The notes under the pieces are model-generated. The model worked only from the letters and a program-made list of their open reading frames with translations. It was not told the origin of the DNA and did not search any database. Made by a program: the position numbers and the translations under genes. From a virus, in the IMG/VR virus record IMGVR_UViG_3300032267_000824, positions 1-34,111 of that record: a stretch of 34,111 nt of DNA; one strand, given 5' to 3'. Shown piece by piece: positions 20,130 through 28,227 of the stretch (position 1 is the stretch's first letter; every line of letters starts with the position of its first letter).

Positions 20130-20858
20130 CTAGAAGGGCGTTGGCCCAACGTCCGAATTGTTTCGCCTTACTGGAAAATTGGCGGCAAGGTCTTTCTGTG
20201 CCTTCAGGAGCGCATTGGTCATCTCAATCGCCAGCTGCCCTCGCATTGTGCCTAGCGACTCTTTGTAGGCAGTCTTCACTGGCGGCTGCCCCTTCCTGCC
20301 GCCAACCGGCATTTCTGGAATCCGCAAAAGCTCACCACGCGGAGCCTTCTTGAAGAACGCCTTGGGATACTTCGGTGACGTGTTGACCCTGACAACGCCC
20401 GCAAACTTCCCGCGCTTGGCCACTCTGGCAATCTTGAACTGCCCCATCGTCTTGAAGCTGGACGCAATCGACGCGCCGCTGCGCCGTGACGATGTTTTTA
20501 TGATTCGCTCTTTTGTGCCGAACTCCACGAAGCCAGCGTGAAACGCTCGGTCCTTGCCCTTCTTTACGGTTCCACCGCCTGCCGATTTTGCTTTGCCGCT
20601 GCCGGCTGCGGTAAATCCAACCAGGCCAACCGCATTTCCGCTCACGTACGTTTTGACTTTGCTTGTGATCGCACGAGCAAGATTGCCGGTCGGCCCTTTG
20701 GTAACGTTGCCACGCAGAGCAGTCAGCCCAGGCTTCAGGCTGCGACGAATCGCAGCACCCATGTGTTTCCTGGCAAGGCTGGGCCGGAACTGGCGGAAAG
20801 CCTTCTGCAATTCCCGCAGCTCGGGAAACTCCACTTTCACGTCGATGCCGCCAGCCAT
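20130..20858 (-). CDS. HK97 gp10-like head-tail/tail component
   Basis: 242 residues from ATG 20858 (TGATG coupling to the upstream gene). It begins MAGGIDVKVEFPELRELQKA and contains RSLKPGLTALRGNVTKGPTG, as in the HK97-gp10-like family, plus a GFVEFGTKERI segment. It is longer than the usual 120-150 residues because of a basic, glycine-rich insert and a C-terminal extension. The highly basic N-terminal half may contact DNA or tail proteins. Confidence 0.8.
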   Translation of the reverse strand: MAGGIDVKVEFPELRELQKAFRQFRPSLARKHMGAAIRRSLKPGLTALRGNVTKGPTGNLARAITSKVKTYVSGNAVGLVGFTAAGSGKAKSAGGGTVKKGKDRAFHAGFVEFGTKERIIKTSSRRSGASIASSFKTMGQFKIARVAKRGKFAGVVRVNTSPKYPKAFFKKAPRGELLRIPEMPVGGRKGQPPVKTAYKESLGTMRGQLAIEMTNALLKAQKDLAANFPVRRNNSDVGPTPF

Positions 20859-21172
20859 CACGTCACCTCTTCGCAGATGGCAACGTGCTCGGCCCGGTTG
20901 TTGTACTCGAGCAGGCTGACGATGTTCAGCGTGCGGGATCGCCACGAGAACCGATCGCGTTGCGTCAGGCCCGGCAGGTAGCGGAGCCGCACGCGGTGCG
21001 TGATCGTCGTGTCTTGCTGCCCGGCCGCCAGGGCTTCGCGGGCCGACACGCCTTCTACGCTTGCCCACACGGCCGAAGAGTTGCTCCACGCCAGCACCGT
21101 CTCGCCGAGGGCATTGGTAGTGCCGCTGGCGATCTGCACCGTGACACGCTCGCGGAGTTTGCCTGCGTCCAT
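20858..21172 (-). CDS. head-tail joining (head closure) protein
   Basis: 104 residues from ATG 21172 (TAATG overlap). The pattern MDAGKLRERVTVQIASGTTN, ETVLAWSNSSAVWASVEGVS, THRVRLRYLPGLTQRDRFSW and LNIVSLLEYNNRAEHVAI is the SPP1 gp16-like/phage head-tail joining family. It seals the portal-connector channel. Its neighbours (connector and gp10) are in the standard order. Confidence 0.85.
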   Translation of the reverse strand: MDAGKLRERVTVQIASGTTNALGETVLAWSNSSAVWASVEGVSAREALAAGQQDTTITHRVRLRYLPGLTQRDRFSWRSRTLNIVSLLEYNNRAEHVAICEEVT

Positions 21173-21783
21173 TAGCGGTAGCTTCCCCACTTCTGCGATG
21201 ACAGGAGCGACTCCACCGCAAACTCCAACTGCTTGGAAATGCTGCCGACAAGAACGGTGCTGCGGTTCTCGTACCAGAAGCCCACCAGCATCAGCATGGC
21301 GTGGCGGATCGCAGCCGGCACACTCGTGCCGCTCGCGCCGTAGCCGCCCCACCAGGTCACGCTGATGGCGTTGTCATCCTGCAGGTGCGGCGGCCAGGTC
21401 TGACCGTACAGCGTCTTCACGGTGCCCGGCACGCCGTCCCGATCCACGCGGTAACTGGCCGTCGAGTAGGTGGCCGTGGTGCCGTTCTCGTACGTGAACG
21501 TCAGGGCCACCGCCGTGGTCGTGCCGGCCGTAGCCATCGGCGGGCGTGGCAGCTCGATGTCGTGCGTGCCGTCAGGCGGGAAGCTGTCGAAACGCATCAC
21601 CAACTGCGTATGCACCAGAGTGCGGTCCAGGTACTGCTCGCACCACTCACGGGCCGCAGTGATAAGCGAGCCGATGTAGGCATCGTCCGTGGCCGTATCG
21701 ACTCGCAGGTGGGCCTTGGCCTCTGAGAGCGTGACGGGCTCAACGGCTGGGGCGGTCTGGCGAGTCAGGCTTCGATATTGCAC
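21172..21783 (-). CDS. head-tail connector protein (gp6-like)
   Basis: 203 residues from GTG 21783, with AAGGA eight bases upstream, overlapping the previous gene by 44 bases. Conserved features are VEPVTLSEAKAHLRVDTATD, ITAAREWCEQYLDRTLVHTQ, and a C-terminal VPAAIRHAMLMLVGFWYENR. This is the connector ring below the portal in HK97-type heads. Confidence 0.85.
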   Translation of the reverse strand: MQYRSLTRQTAPAVEPVTLSEAKAHLRVDTATDDAYIGSLITAAREWCEQYLDRTLVHTQLVMRFDSFPPDGTHDIELPRPPMATAGTTTAVALTFTYENGTTATYSTASYRVDRDGVPGTVKTLYGQTWPPHLQDDNAISVTWWGGYGASGTSVPAAIRHAMLMLVGFWYENRSTVLVGSISKQLEFAVESLLSSQKWGSYR

Positions 21784-21976
21784 GGCGGCGTTTCCTTGGG
21801 GTGGCGTCGGCCGTTTCGGCTTCGTGCTCGACGGCTGCCGTCTCGATCAGTTGGCCCTGCGTGTCCTCGACAGCCACGCGCTGGGCGAGCAGCTGCGTGG
21901 CCAAGCCGCCGGAGATGTCCACCACCTGGCCCTTGCGGTATGACCGCCACGCGCGGGTGAATGTGATTTTCGTCAT
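21740..21976 (-). CDS. hypothetical protein, 78 aa
   Basis: Starts at ATG 21976 in an ATGA overlap with the glycosyltransferase gene. The first 40 residues (TKITFTRAWRSYRKGQVVDI, GGLATQLLAQRVAVED) form a small beta/helix domain like those of short head-region proteins in many siphophages. The tail is acidic, then very basic (PRKRRRAISKPDSPDRPSR). Possibly a minor head or neck protein. Confidence 0.65.
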   Translation of the reverse strand: MTKITFTRAWRSYRKGQVVDISGGLATQLLAQRVAVEDTQGQLIETAAVEHEAETADATPRKRRRAISKPDSPDRPSR

Positions 21977-22707
21977 TGGGGCACACTCCATGCAGTCTCG
22001 GGCTTCTTGCTCGTGTTCGTGAAGTCGGTGGTCCATTGGAAAACAGGCTTGCCGAGATCCCGGCCAGGCCACGTCACTACGTACTCGCCATGCCCGAGAA
22101 CCACGCGGGGCGTGACGAACACGCGGTTCCCGCTCTCGCGCCAATTGCGCCACCAGTAGATGTCGGGATCTGTGCGGCCCTCATTCCACGAGCCGTCTGG
22201 GCCGGGCTTGCTCCAAAACCACGGTTTCTTCGCACGCTTCAGGGCGGCCGTGCTGATGACTGTCAGCCCGAAGTGGGCCGTGTCCACTTCCTGCACAGGC
22301 TCAGAAAACCACGACATAGGCAGGCTTGTGGTGCCGCCCTCGGGCGGATTGTCCAGCGTGCCCTTGAGCGTGAGCATCGGGCGGCCGTCTTCCCGCTTGG
22401 TCTGAAGCCCCGTGATGGCGTCGCACTGGAACGTCATCGCCAGGGCAAACAGGTGCTCCACGTCTTCCTTCGTGAAGAACGTGTCGTAGTCGATGGTCAG
22501 CAGATACTCGGCCTTGTCGATAAATTGTTCCATCACCCGCGTGTTGACTTGGTCCCAGAACGCACCAGTGCCCATCGTGGGGCGAATGCCGAGCGGCATG
22601 AGTGCCTGAGCCCATGCGAAGTGGTTGGCCGTAAACGACAGCCTGGGCATCGACAGGATGGCTTCCACCCGTATGTCGGCCTCGGTGCCACCTACCTTGA
22701 CGATCAT
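21973..22707 (-). CDS. glycosyltransferase-like protein (GT-A type)
   Basis: 244 residues from ATG 22707, with GAGG five bases upstream, directly behind the capsid terminator. A GT-A metal motif is clear in YLLTIDYDTFFTKEDVEHLF (D73-Y-D75). It is followed by CDAITGLQTKREDGRP and a late FVTPRVVLGHGEYVVTW with a conserved-looking His. No TM helix is present, so it is cytoplasmic. Its place within the head gene cluster suggests it decorates a structural protein or a host glycan with sugar. It differs in detail from the 2977-3879 protein. Confidence 0.7.
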   Translation of the reverse strand: MIVKVGGTEADIRVEAILSMPRLSFTANHFAWAQALMPLGIRPTMGTGAFWDQVNTRVMEQFIDKAEYLLTIDYDTFFTKEDVEHLFALAMTFQCDAITGLQTKREDGRPMLTLKGTLDNPPEGGTTSLPMSWFSEPVQEVDTAHFGLTVISTAALKRAKKPWFWSKPGPDGSWNEGRTDPDIYWWRNWRESGNRVFVTPRVVLGHGEYVVTWPGRDLGKPVFQWTTDFTNTSKKPETAWSVPQ

Positions 22708-22717
22708 GCGTGCCTCG

Positions 22718-22755
22718 TAAAAGAGAGCGGGCCGCCCCGTAGTGGAGCGGCCCGC
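22718..22755 (-). terminator. rho-independent terminator after the capsid gene
   Basis: On the minus strand, GCGGGCCGC (22755-22747) pairs perfectly with GCGGCCCGC (22735-22727) across an 11-base loop and is followed by TCTCTTTT. This is a classic strong intrinsic terminator. It would stop most transcripts after the capsid gene, so downstream genes would be made at a lower level. Confidence 0.85.
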
Positions 22756-22786
22756 CCAGTTTGCACATCGAGTCAAGCCGTCAGGC

Positions 22787-24097
22787 TCACGCACCCACGA
22801 GGCCGATGATCGGGCCGGCGACCGTCGAGGTGCCCAAATTTGCATGCGTAATTGCAACTCTGGCAACGGCGCGGATCACGGTCTGGTCGCTCAGGAAGTT
22901 CACCTGATCGCTGGACGCGATCTCAATGGCCCGGCGGATGCCGTAGTAGCTCGAGTTCGCCATGTTCCCGTAGAGCGCCATGATGGCACCCGTGGAATCC
23001 GCACCGCTCGGGAGCCGGTCGGTCAGGACCACTTCCGAGCCGAGGAACGTCGGACCCATGCCCTGCGAGAGACCCACCGACCCGCCCTGGGCGAGGTCAA
23101 GATTCTGCATGCAGGTAGCGAAGAAGAACGGCGAGCAGAACCACTTGGCACCCTGACGCGAGTGCTGCGGAACTGCAGCCATCATCGCCAGCAGGTTGGC
23201 CTTCGTCACCTCGTCGGGCGTGTCACCCGCAGCCGTCACGAGCGACGCCGCATAGGTGGCAGCCGAAGAAGCCAGCAGGCCACCAGTGTAGCTCGTCACA
23301 AGTCCGGCCACGGCAGGGGCGTTGCTCGGGTTGCCGCTCCACGCAGCCGCTTCCACGGCGTTGCTGAGCGTCAAGGCGAGCTCGGCAGCGATGAAGTCGG
23401 AGATCGAAACGATGGAGTCCTGCAGCAGTTCGCTGGACACCACCACAGCGCCGGTCACCTTCTTCGCGGTCAGCGTGACCTGGTTCATGCTCGGGTCGCT
23501 GGCCGTCACAGCCGTGTTTTCATCGACCCAGTAAGCCGTGGTTCCGGCCGTCCGGCGCGGAAAGAGCAGCACGTCGCTCGGCATTGCCACGTTCGTCGCG
23601 TTCTGAGCAAACGCGGAGTACTGATCGACAAGGCGGATCACGGTGGATGACAGAATGTCGGGCACGGTATTGGAGCCCGCCCCAGACGCACCGCCGAGAG
23701 CACGGGCCTCAACGCCGTGGTCCTCGCACCACCGTTTGGCGTCGGCATCTCCGCCCTTTGCCTTGAACCACATGCCGACCTTGTAGGCGTCCTCTGCCCG
23801 CTCAAACGCACGGAGCCGACCGGAGAACGGAACCGCCTCGATGCGGACGTTCTCGCTGCGCTCTTCCTTCACCTCGGGAGCCGGCGAGCAACGCTCGACC
23901 ACGCTGCGGAGATTCTTGGCCGACTCGACCACCTTCTTCTCGAAGTCGATCTTGGCGGTCAGTTCGTCGGCACGCTTGTTGAGGTCGATGAGCTCGACAT
24001 CACGAGCGGTCGTGTCTTCGGCCTCGATCGCCCGCACGGCGTCGATCCGGTTGGCAAGGGTTGCCGCCTCGTCCTGAAGTTTCTTGAGATTGTCCAC
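22787..24097 (-). CDS. major capsid protein (HK97 fold)
   Basis: 436 residues from GTG 24097, with AGGAG seven bases upstream. The N-terminal 65 residues are a coiled coil (KKLQDEAATLANRIDAVRAI, TAKIDFEKKVVESAKNL), the scaffold-like delta domain removed by the prohead protease. The capsid domain follows, with LFPRRTAGTTAYWVDENTAV, VVVSSELLQDSIVSISDFIA and a C-terminal EIASSDQVNFLSDQTVIRAV. The cleavage site is probably around residues 85-140. Its own terminator follows. Confidence 0.93.
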   Translation of the reverse strand: MDNLKKLQDEAATLANRIDAVRAIEAEDTTARDVELIDLNKRADELTAKIDFEKKVVESAKNLRSVVERCSPAPEVKEERSENVRIEAVPFSGRLRAFERAEDAYKVGMWFKAKGGDADAKRWCEDHGVEARALGGASGAGSNTVPDILSSTVIRLVDQYSAFAQNATNVAMPSDVLLFPRRTAGTTAYWVDENTAVTASDPSMNQVTLTAKKVTGAVVVSSELLQDSIVSISDFIAAELALTLSNAVEAAAWSGNPSNAPAVAGLVTSYTGGLLASSAATYAASLVTAAGDTPDEVTKANLLAMMAAVPQHSRQGAKWFCSPFFFATCMQNLDLAQGGSVGLSQGMGPTFLGSEVVLTDRLPSGADSTGAIMALYGNMANSSYYGIRRAIEIASSDQVNFLSDQTVIRAVARVAITHANLGTSTVAGPIIGLVGA

Positions 24098-24142
24098 GTG
24101 TGTTCTCCTGCGGCGGTATTGCCGATAGAGTTCACTCTGCCC

Positions 24143-24313
24143 TTACGGGCGTGGCACCTTGCAGAAGCGGATTTGCGAAAGCGTTGTTTTTACAAACGCC
24201 ACCGCACGCGCCCCGCACCGTGGGCAACGCAGATACCGCTGCCGCTCGTCACCGCATGGACGGCTGGAACGGCACCGCAGTTTCTCGCCGCAGGTGCAGC
24301 GTGCCTCAGACAC
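24143..24313 (-). CDS. 56-residue zinc-finger-like protein
   Basis: Starts at GTG 24313, eight bases inside the protease gene, with GAGG seven bases upstream. Cysteines occur in MSEARCTCGEKLRCRSSRPC and in YLRCPRCGARA, giving CxC and CxxC pairs able to bind zinc, with a later FCKV. It fills the gap between protease and capsid genes. It recalls Com-type translational activators and other zinc ribbons in phages, but no homology is claimed. Possibly a regulator or capsid-assembly factor. Confidence 0.6.
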   Translation of the reverse strand: MSEARCTCGEKLRCRSSRPCGDERQRYLRCPRCGARAVAFVKTTLSQIRFCKVPRP

Positions 24314-24950
24314 GGCGAAGCCTCAGAGCCCACGCAGCAGCTGCGTCACGGACCAGGGAACGCTTCACGATCTCAGCGGCCACAGCCTCGGGCTCGGGCT
24401 GCGTCTGCGTTGCCAGCCAGGCTTCGTACGAACGCATGGCCACGGATGCAGACGTGGAAGGGTAGGCCGGGTTCAGCACCGGCCCCACGTCGTAGAGGCC
24501 CGATACCTCACGGATCTGGCGGATGGCTTTGCCATCCTCGCCAGTGCGGAAGGATTCATTCTTGGGCTCAACCGTAAAGGCGAACGACGAGCCCCGCACG
24601 TCGCGCCGCTGGATCAGCTCGAGCACGTCGGCCCGGCTCACGGGCGGCGTCACGACGTACTTCAGCCCTTTCTCGTCTGACGATAGTTCCAGCGTGCCAG
24701 ACGAGGAACGGCCCAGGACGATGTTGGAGTCGTGGTTGAACAGCGCCACCACGTCGCCCTTGCCACGCTGGCGGTTGAGGATCTTATCGAACGCGCCCGG
24801 CAGGATCTCTTCGCGGAACCCGCCGAGGTCGAGGGAAAGCCGGTTGTACACGGCGGCGTATCCGATGATGGCGGCCCGGCCATCGGCCCGGCTCTCCACG
24901 ATCAGCTCGTTCTCTTCCTCAAAGGCGAAATCGCGGCGTTCAATTTCCAT
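24306..24950 (-). CDS. prohead protease (HK97 gp4-like, U35 family)
   Basis: 214 residues from ATG 24950, with GGAGG upstream. The catalytic pattern is present: GYAAVYNRLSLDLGGFREEI then LPGAFD, the His in ALFNHDSNIVLGR, and the Ser in GSSFAFTVEP. It cuts the capsid delta domain during prohead maturation. The order portal-protease-capsid is standard. Confidence 0.92.
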   Translation of the reverse strand: MEIERRDFAFEEENELIVESRADGRAAIIGYAAVYNRLSLDLGGFREEILPGAFDKILNRQRGKGDVVALFNHDSNIVLGRSSSGTLELSSDEKGLKYVVTPPVSRADVLELIQRRDVRGSSFAFTVEPKNESFRTGEDGKAIRQIREVSGLYDVGPVLNPAYPSTSASVAMRSYEAWLATQTQPEPEAVAAEIVKRSLVRDAAAAWALRLRRV

Positions 24951-26229
24951 CTGTGTACTCCTCCTGTTCGGCCTGGTCCTCGGCGTCATCGGCCGGGCTG
25001 TCTTCTACTTCGGCGGGCGGCTCGGGCATCGGCTCCGGTGCCGGCGGCTCCGCGCCCACCTTGTCGAGCGTGGTCATGTTGAGCTGCACAAAGTGCTTGT
25101 CACCTTCCGGCCCGATCGGGTTCAAGTTCTCGAGCTCGCGGATCTCGTTGATGGTCATCCACCCATTCTGAAGGGCAGAGACGTAGTAGGCCGAGCGGCT
25201 TGCGTGGTCGCCACGGAGCAGGCCCGACACGCTGTGTTCCGCGAAGTACGTCTCGTCATCCACGATCAGGTCGCGGCTGATGGCGGCTTCCCATCGCTTC
25301 AGATGCGGCAGCAGGCAGTGCTGCACAAACTCCGTGCCCTGAACTTCGATGTTGCTGTAGGTGCTGCGGGTCAGGTCTTGGATCATGTGCGGCGGCACGC
25401 GGAACGCTCGGCAGATCTCGATGACCTGGTACTGCCGCGTCTCCAGAAACTGGGCCGCCTCGTTACTGCCGCTGAGCTCGTGGGCCTTCACGCCGTTCGG
25501 CAGGACCGCCGTTCGGAACGCCCGATCAGCGCCCCGGTGCATCCGCTCCCACTGCTCCCGCAGCCGCTCGGCAGCCTCCACGGGAATCGGGTTCTCGCTC
25601 TCCAGCACGATGCCGGGCCGGGCACCGTTGCCGAAGTACGTGGACCCGTGAGCCTCCAGCGCTTGGGCCAGGCCGATGGCGTTCTGGAAAATCTTGTAGG
25701 TCGGGATCGCCTTGATGCCGTCTTCCGTGGTGAACCGCAGGGCGAAGATCTGCTCCTGGGGATAGATCGTCTCGCGCCCGCTTGGCTCACGGTAGCGATA
25801 CCGCAGCTTGCCGTCAGAAAGCCGATCGACTTCCATGCGGGAACTGTGCAGGGGCCACAGCTCCGACACGGCACCTCGAGCACCTGGGCGGATCTCGGCG
25901 TAGGACGCACCGTAGTGCAGGTACATGCCAGTCATCCAATCGCGGAACTCTTGGGCCGTCTGCCACGGGTTGGGCTGCTGGTGCAGGAGCCGATACACCG
26001 GGTGGCTCGTGGCCTTCGCCTTGCCGCCGTTGGCCATCCGCTCGTAGACGTGAAGCGGCAGGGCTGATACCGCATCCGATATGACGCGAATGCAGGCCGT
26101 GTACGCAGAGCACGCCATCGAGTTGTCTGCGTTCACGCGGATGCCTGAAGGCGTGCGAGACGATGACACCTCGGGCCAGTCGATGCCTCTTAAATCAAAC
26201 ATCTTGAAGTCGGCGGCGTGTTCGCTCAT
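24940..26229 (-). CDS. HK97-family portal protein
   Basis: 429 residues from ATG 26229, overlapping the TerL stop as ATGA. The family signatures are present: MACSAYTACIRVISDAVSAL, FRDWMTGMYLHYGASYAEIR, EQIFALRF, YFGNGARPGIVLE, and FRVPPHMIQDLTRSTYSNIE. The C terminus is acidic and proline-rich (residues about 390-429). It forms the dodecameric ring through which DNA is packaged. Confidence 0.93.
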   Translation of the reverse strand: MSEHAADFKMFDLRGIDWPEVSSSRTPSGIRVNADNSMACSAYTACIRVISDAVSALPLHVYERMANGGKAKATSHPVYRLLHQQPNPWQTAQEFRDWMTGMYLHYGASYAEIRPGARGAVSELWPLHSSRMEVDRLSDGKLRYRYREPSGRETIYPQEQIFALRFTTEDGIKAIPTYKIFQNAIGLAQALEAHGSTYFGNGARPGIVLESENPIPVEAAERLREQWERMHRGADRAFRTAVLPNGVKAHELSGSNEAAQFLETRQYQVIEICRAFRVPPHMIQDLTRSTYSNIEVQGTEFVQHCLLPHLKRWEAAISRDLIVDDETYFAEHSVSGLLRGDHASRSAYYVSALQNGWMTINEIRELENLNPIGPEGDKHFVQLNMTTLDKVGAEPPAPEPMPEPPAEVEDSPADDAEDQAEQEEYTDGN

Positions 26230-27803
26230 ATGCTCAGGATGTCCCAAGATTGTTCAGGTGCCGGTGCCGTGGCTGTCTGCCACAAGCCGATCGCCATGAC
26301 CAGCGACACGATGCCGTCTATGCGTTCTGTGCTGCGTGCCTTGCTGGGCTTGATGTTGCCTGCCGCCGAGTCAGTCTGGATCGCCACGTTCGACGCCTGC
26401 CAGGCGAGCACAGGATGCCCGCCGTGCCGTAGCTTGCCGGCCACCACCCAGTTCTCGAGCTGCTTGCTCGGGCCGCTGAGTGAGCCGTAGCCCTGCCGAA
26501 AGTTTGTCATGGTTAGGCCATCGCCTTGCAGTTGCTGGCCCAGTTGCGCACTGTTCCACGGGTCCAGGCCGATGCCACGGATTCGGTACTTTAAAGCCAG
26601 GGCGTTGATGTCACGACGCACGTGCTCGAAGTCCGTGACGTTGCCTTCGGTCATGTTTAGGAAGTGCTGCCGCTGCCACGTGAGATACGGCACCTTGTCG
26701 CGCCGCTCGCGCTGGTGGGCGTTGTCGCTTGGAATCCAAAAGTGGGGCTCAACCCAGAAGGTGCCATCGTCCAGCGGGAAGATCAGCACAAACGCAGTCG
26801 TGTCGAACGTCGTGGCTAAGTCGAGCCCGGCCCAGCACTCACGCCCGGTGAGATCCACGGGGCAGGGCTCGTTACCCTGCGCCCAATGATCCATCCGCAG
26901 CCAGCGTGTGCTTTGCTCCGTCCACTGGTTTAAAAAAAGTTGGCGAAAAACATTTTCATACGTCGGCATCTCTACAGCACGCGCGCACTCGCTCCGCAGA
27001 AAGTCCATCTTCACGGACACGCCGAGGTTTGGGTTTGCCTTCTGCCACGTCTCTTCAGATTTCCAGTCGGCCTTGATCTCGGCGGCGTAGATCGCAGGCA
27101 GGAAAGTCTCGTCCGTGATCGCTCCGCTCTGCACGGCGAGTGCGTACTGCCATAACTCCCAGCACACTGACTTTCGGTCGTAGCCAGCAGTGGTAAGCGC
27201 GACGGTGAGCGGCTGCCGCCGCGCCCCTTGACTCGACAACATCACCTCCCACATCTCGCGGTTGCTCACGTGGAGCTCGTCAAAGATCACGCCGTGAGCG
27301 GATAGGCCATGTTGAATGCCGGCCTCTGCACTCAACGCCTTGTACGTGGCATGCGTTGACTCCCGCACGATGGCATTGCGGTAGACCTTCAAGTGCTTCC
27401 GCAGCACCGGCGACTGCTCGACATAAACGCGCGCCATGTCGAACACCAGGCGTGCCTGGTCCCGCGAGGCGGCGCAGGAATAGACCTCGCATCCTGGCTC
27501 GTCTTCCATGAGCAGCTTCAATGCGATGCCAGCGCACAGACTGCTCTTGCCGTTCTTGCGCGGGATTGCCAGCAGGCTTGTACGCACCGTGCGCTTGCCG
27601 CCGGAAGTGCCAAACAATTTTCGCACGTAGTCCTGCTGCCACGGCTCCAGCAGGAACGGCTTGCCGCCGAGCTCGCCCTTTGCGTGCGTCAGGTAGTTGT
27701 GAAAGAACTCGACCGCGAAACAGCTGCTGCAGTTGCCGCAGGGCTTAGCCAGCGAACACGCGGGCGTCCCGGTCGTCCGTTTCCTGCTTCGGCTCTTCGA
27801 CAT
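26226..27803 (-). CDS. large terminase subunit (TerL, P27/HK97 type)
   Basis: 525 residues from ATG 27803, with AGGA nine bases upstream, overlapping TerS by 59 bases. The ATPase has a deviant Walker A in LLAIPRKNGKSSL (residues 78-89) and Walker B in GVIFDELH (171-178). The nuclease domain begins at WAGLDLATTFDTTAF with D328. It also carries four cysteines near the N terminus (C16, C22, C25, C28), a cluster that could bind a metal; I do not recall it as a standard TerL feature. It cuts concatemers and drives packaging. Confidence 0.93.
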   Translation of the reverse strand: MSKSRSRKRTTGTPACSLAKPCGNCSSCFAVEFFHNYLTHAKGELGGKPFLLEPWQQDYVRKLFGTSGGKRTVRTSLLAIPRKNGKSSLCAGIALKLLMEDEPGCEVYSCAASRDQARLVFDMARVYVEQSPVLRKHLKVYRNAIVRESTHATYKALSAEAGIQHGLSAHGVIFDELHVSNREMWEVMLSSQGARRQPLTVALTTAGYDRKSVCWELWQYALAVQSGAITDETFLPAIYAAEIKADWKSEETWQKANPNLGVSVKMDFLRSECARAVEMPTYENVFRQLFLNQWTEQSTRWLRMDHWAQGNEPCPVDLTGRECWAGLDLATTFDTTAFVLIFPLDDGTFWVEPHFWIPSDNAHQRERRDKVPYLTWQRQHFLNMTEGNVTDFEHVRRDINALALKYRIRGIGLDPWNSAQLGQQLQGDGLTMTNFRQGYGSLSGPSKQLENWVVAGKLRHGGHPVLAWQASNVAIQTDSAAGNIKPSKARSTERIDGIVSLVMAIGLWQTATAPAPEQSWDILSI

Positions 27804-28227
27804 GCAACGATGTCCTAGCAGACGGGTTGAGCCCAAAGTCTTGCTCGAGCTGCCGCATCTGCACGGCGAGCTTGTGGGCAATCGAAACCTCTGGCCGCTG
27901 GGCGACGTACTTCACATCGCCCTTGTCGTTAAGGATCGGGTACGTGTCGCCTTCTGCCTTTAGTTTCGCCCGCACTGCAAGCCACCATTCGTACGTGTCG
28001 CAATACCTGGCGAGGGCTTCAACGTCGGCCTGCGTCATCACCTTTACGGCTTGGAGCATCGGAAGAAGCTCAGCCCAGCGGGCGGCGGCCACGTGCCCGA
28101 GGTACGCCGGCATAGTAATGCCATTGGCCGGCGGTGCGGGCTCGTTGCGGTTTAGAGGGCGGCACCCTGGATTGCCGCGCAAGACCTTTAGTTGCGTTGG
28201 CGTCGGCCTCGGGCCACGTTTTCCCAT
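27745..28227 (-). CDS. small terminase subunit (P27 family)
   Basis: 160 residues from ATG 28227, overlapping the HNH gene by 40 bases. The N terminus MGKRGPRPTPTQLKVLRGNP and the core YLGHVAAARWAELLPMLQAV, DVEALARYCDTYEWWLAVRA match the P27 small terminase family, which recognises the packaging site. The C terminus is acidic. It is co-translated with TerL. Confidence 0.9.
   Translation of the reverse strand: MGKRGPRPTPTQLKVLRGNPGCRPLNRNEPAPPANGITMPAYLGHVAAARWAELLPMLQAVKVMTQADVEALARYCDTYEWWLAVRAKLKAEGDTYPILNDKGDVKYVAQRPEVSIAHKLAVQMRQLEQDFGLNPSARTSLHVEEPKQETDDRDARVFAG

Noticed and set aside
24523-26067. A 514-codon open frame on the plus strand, opposite the portal and protease genes
   Set aside because: It is antisense to two firmly identified genes, has no family signal, and long antisense frames are common in GC-rich DNA.
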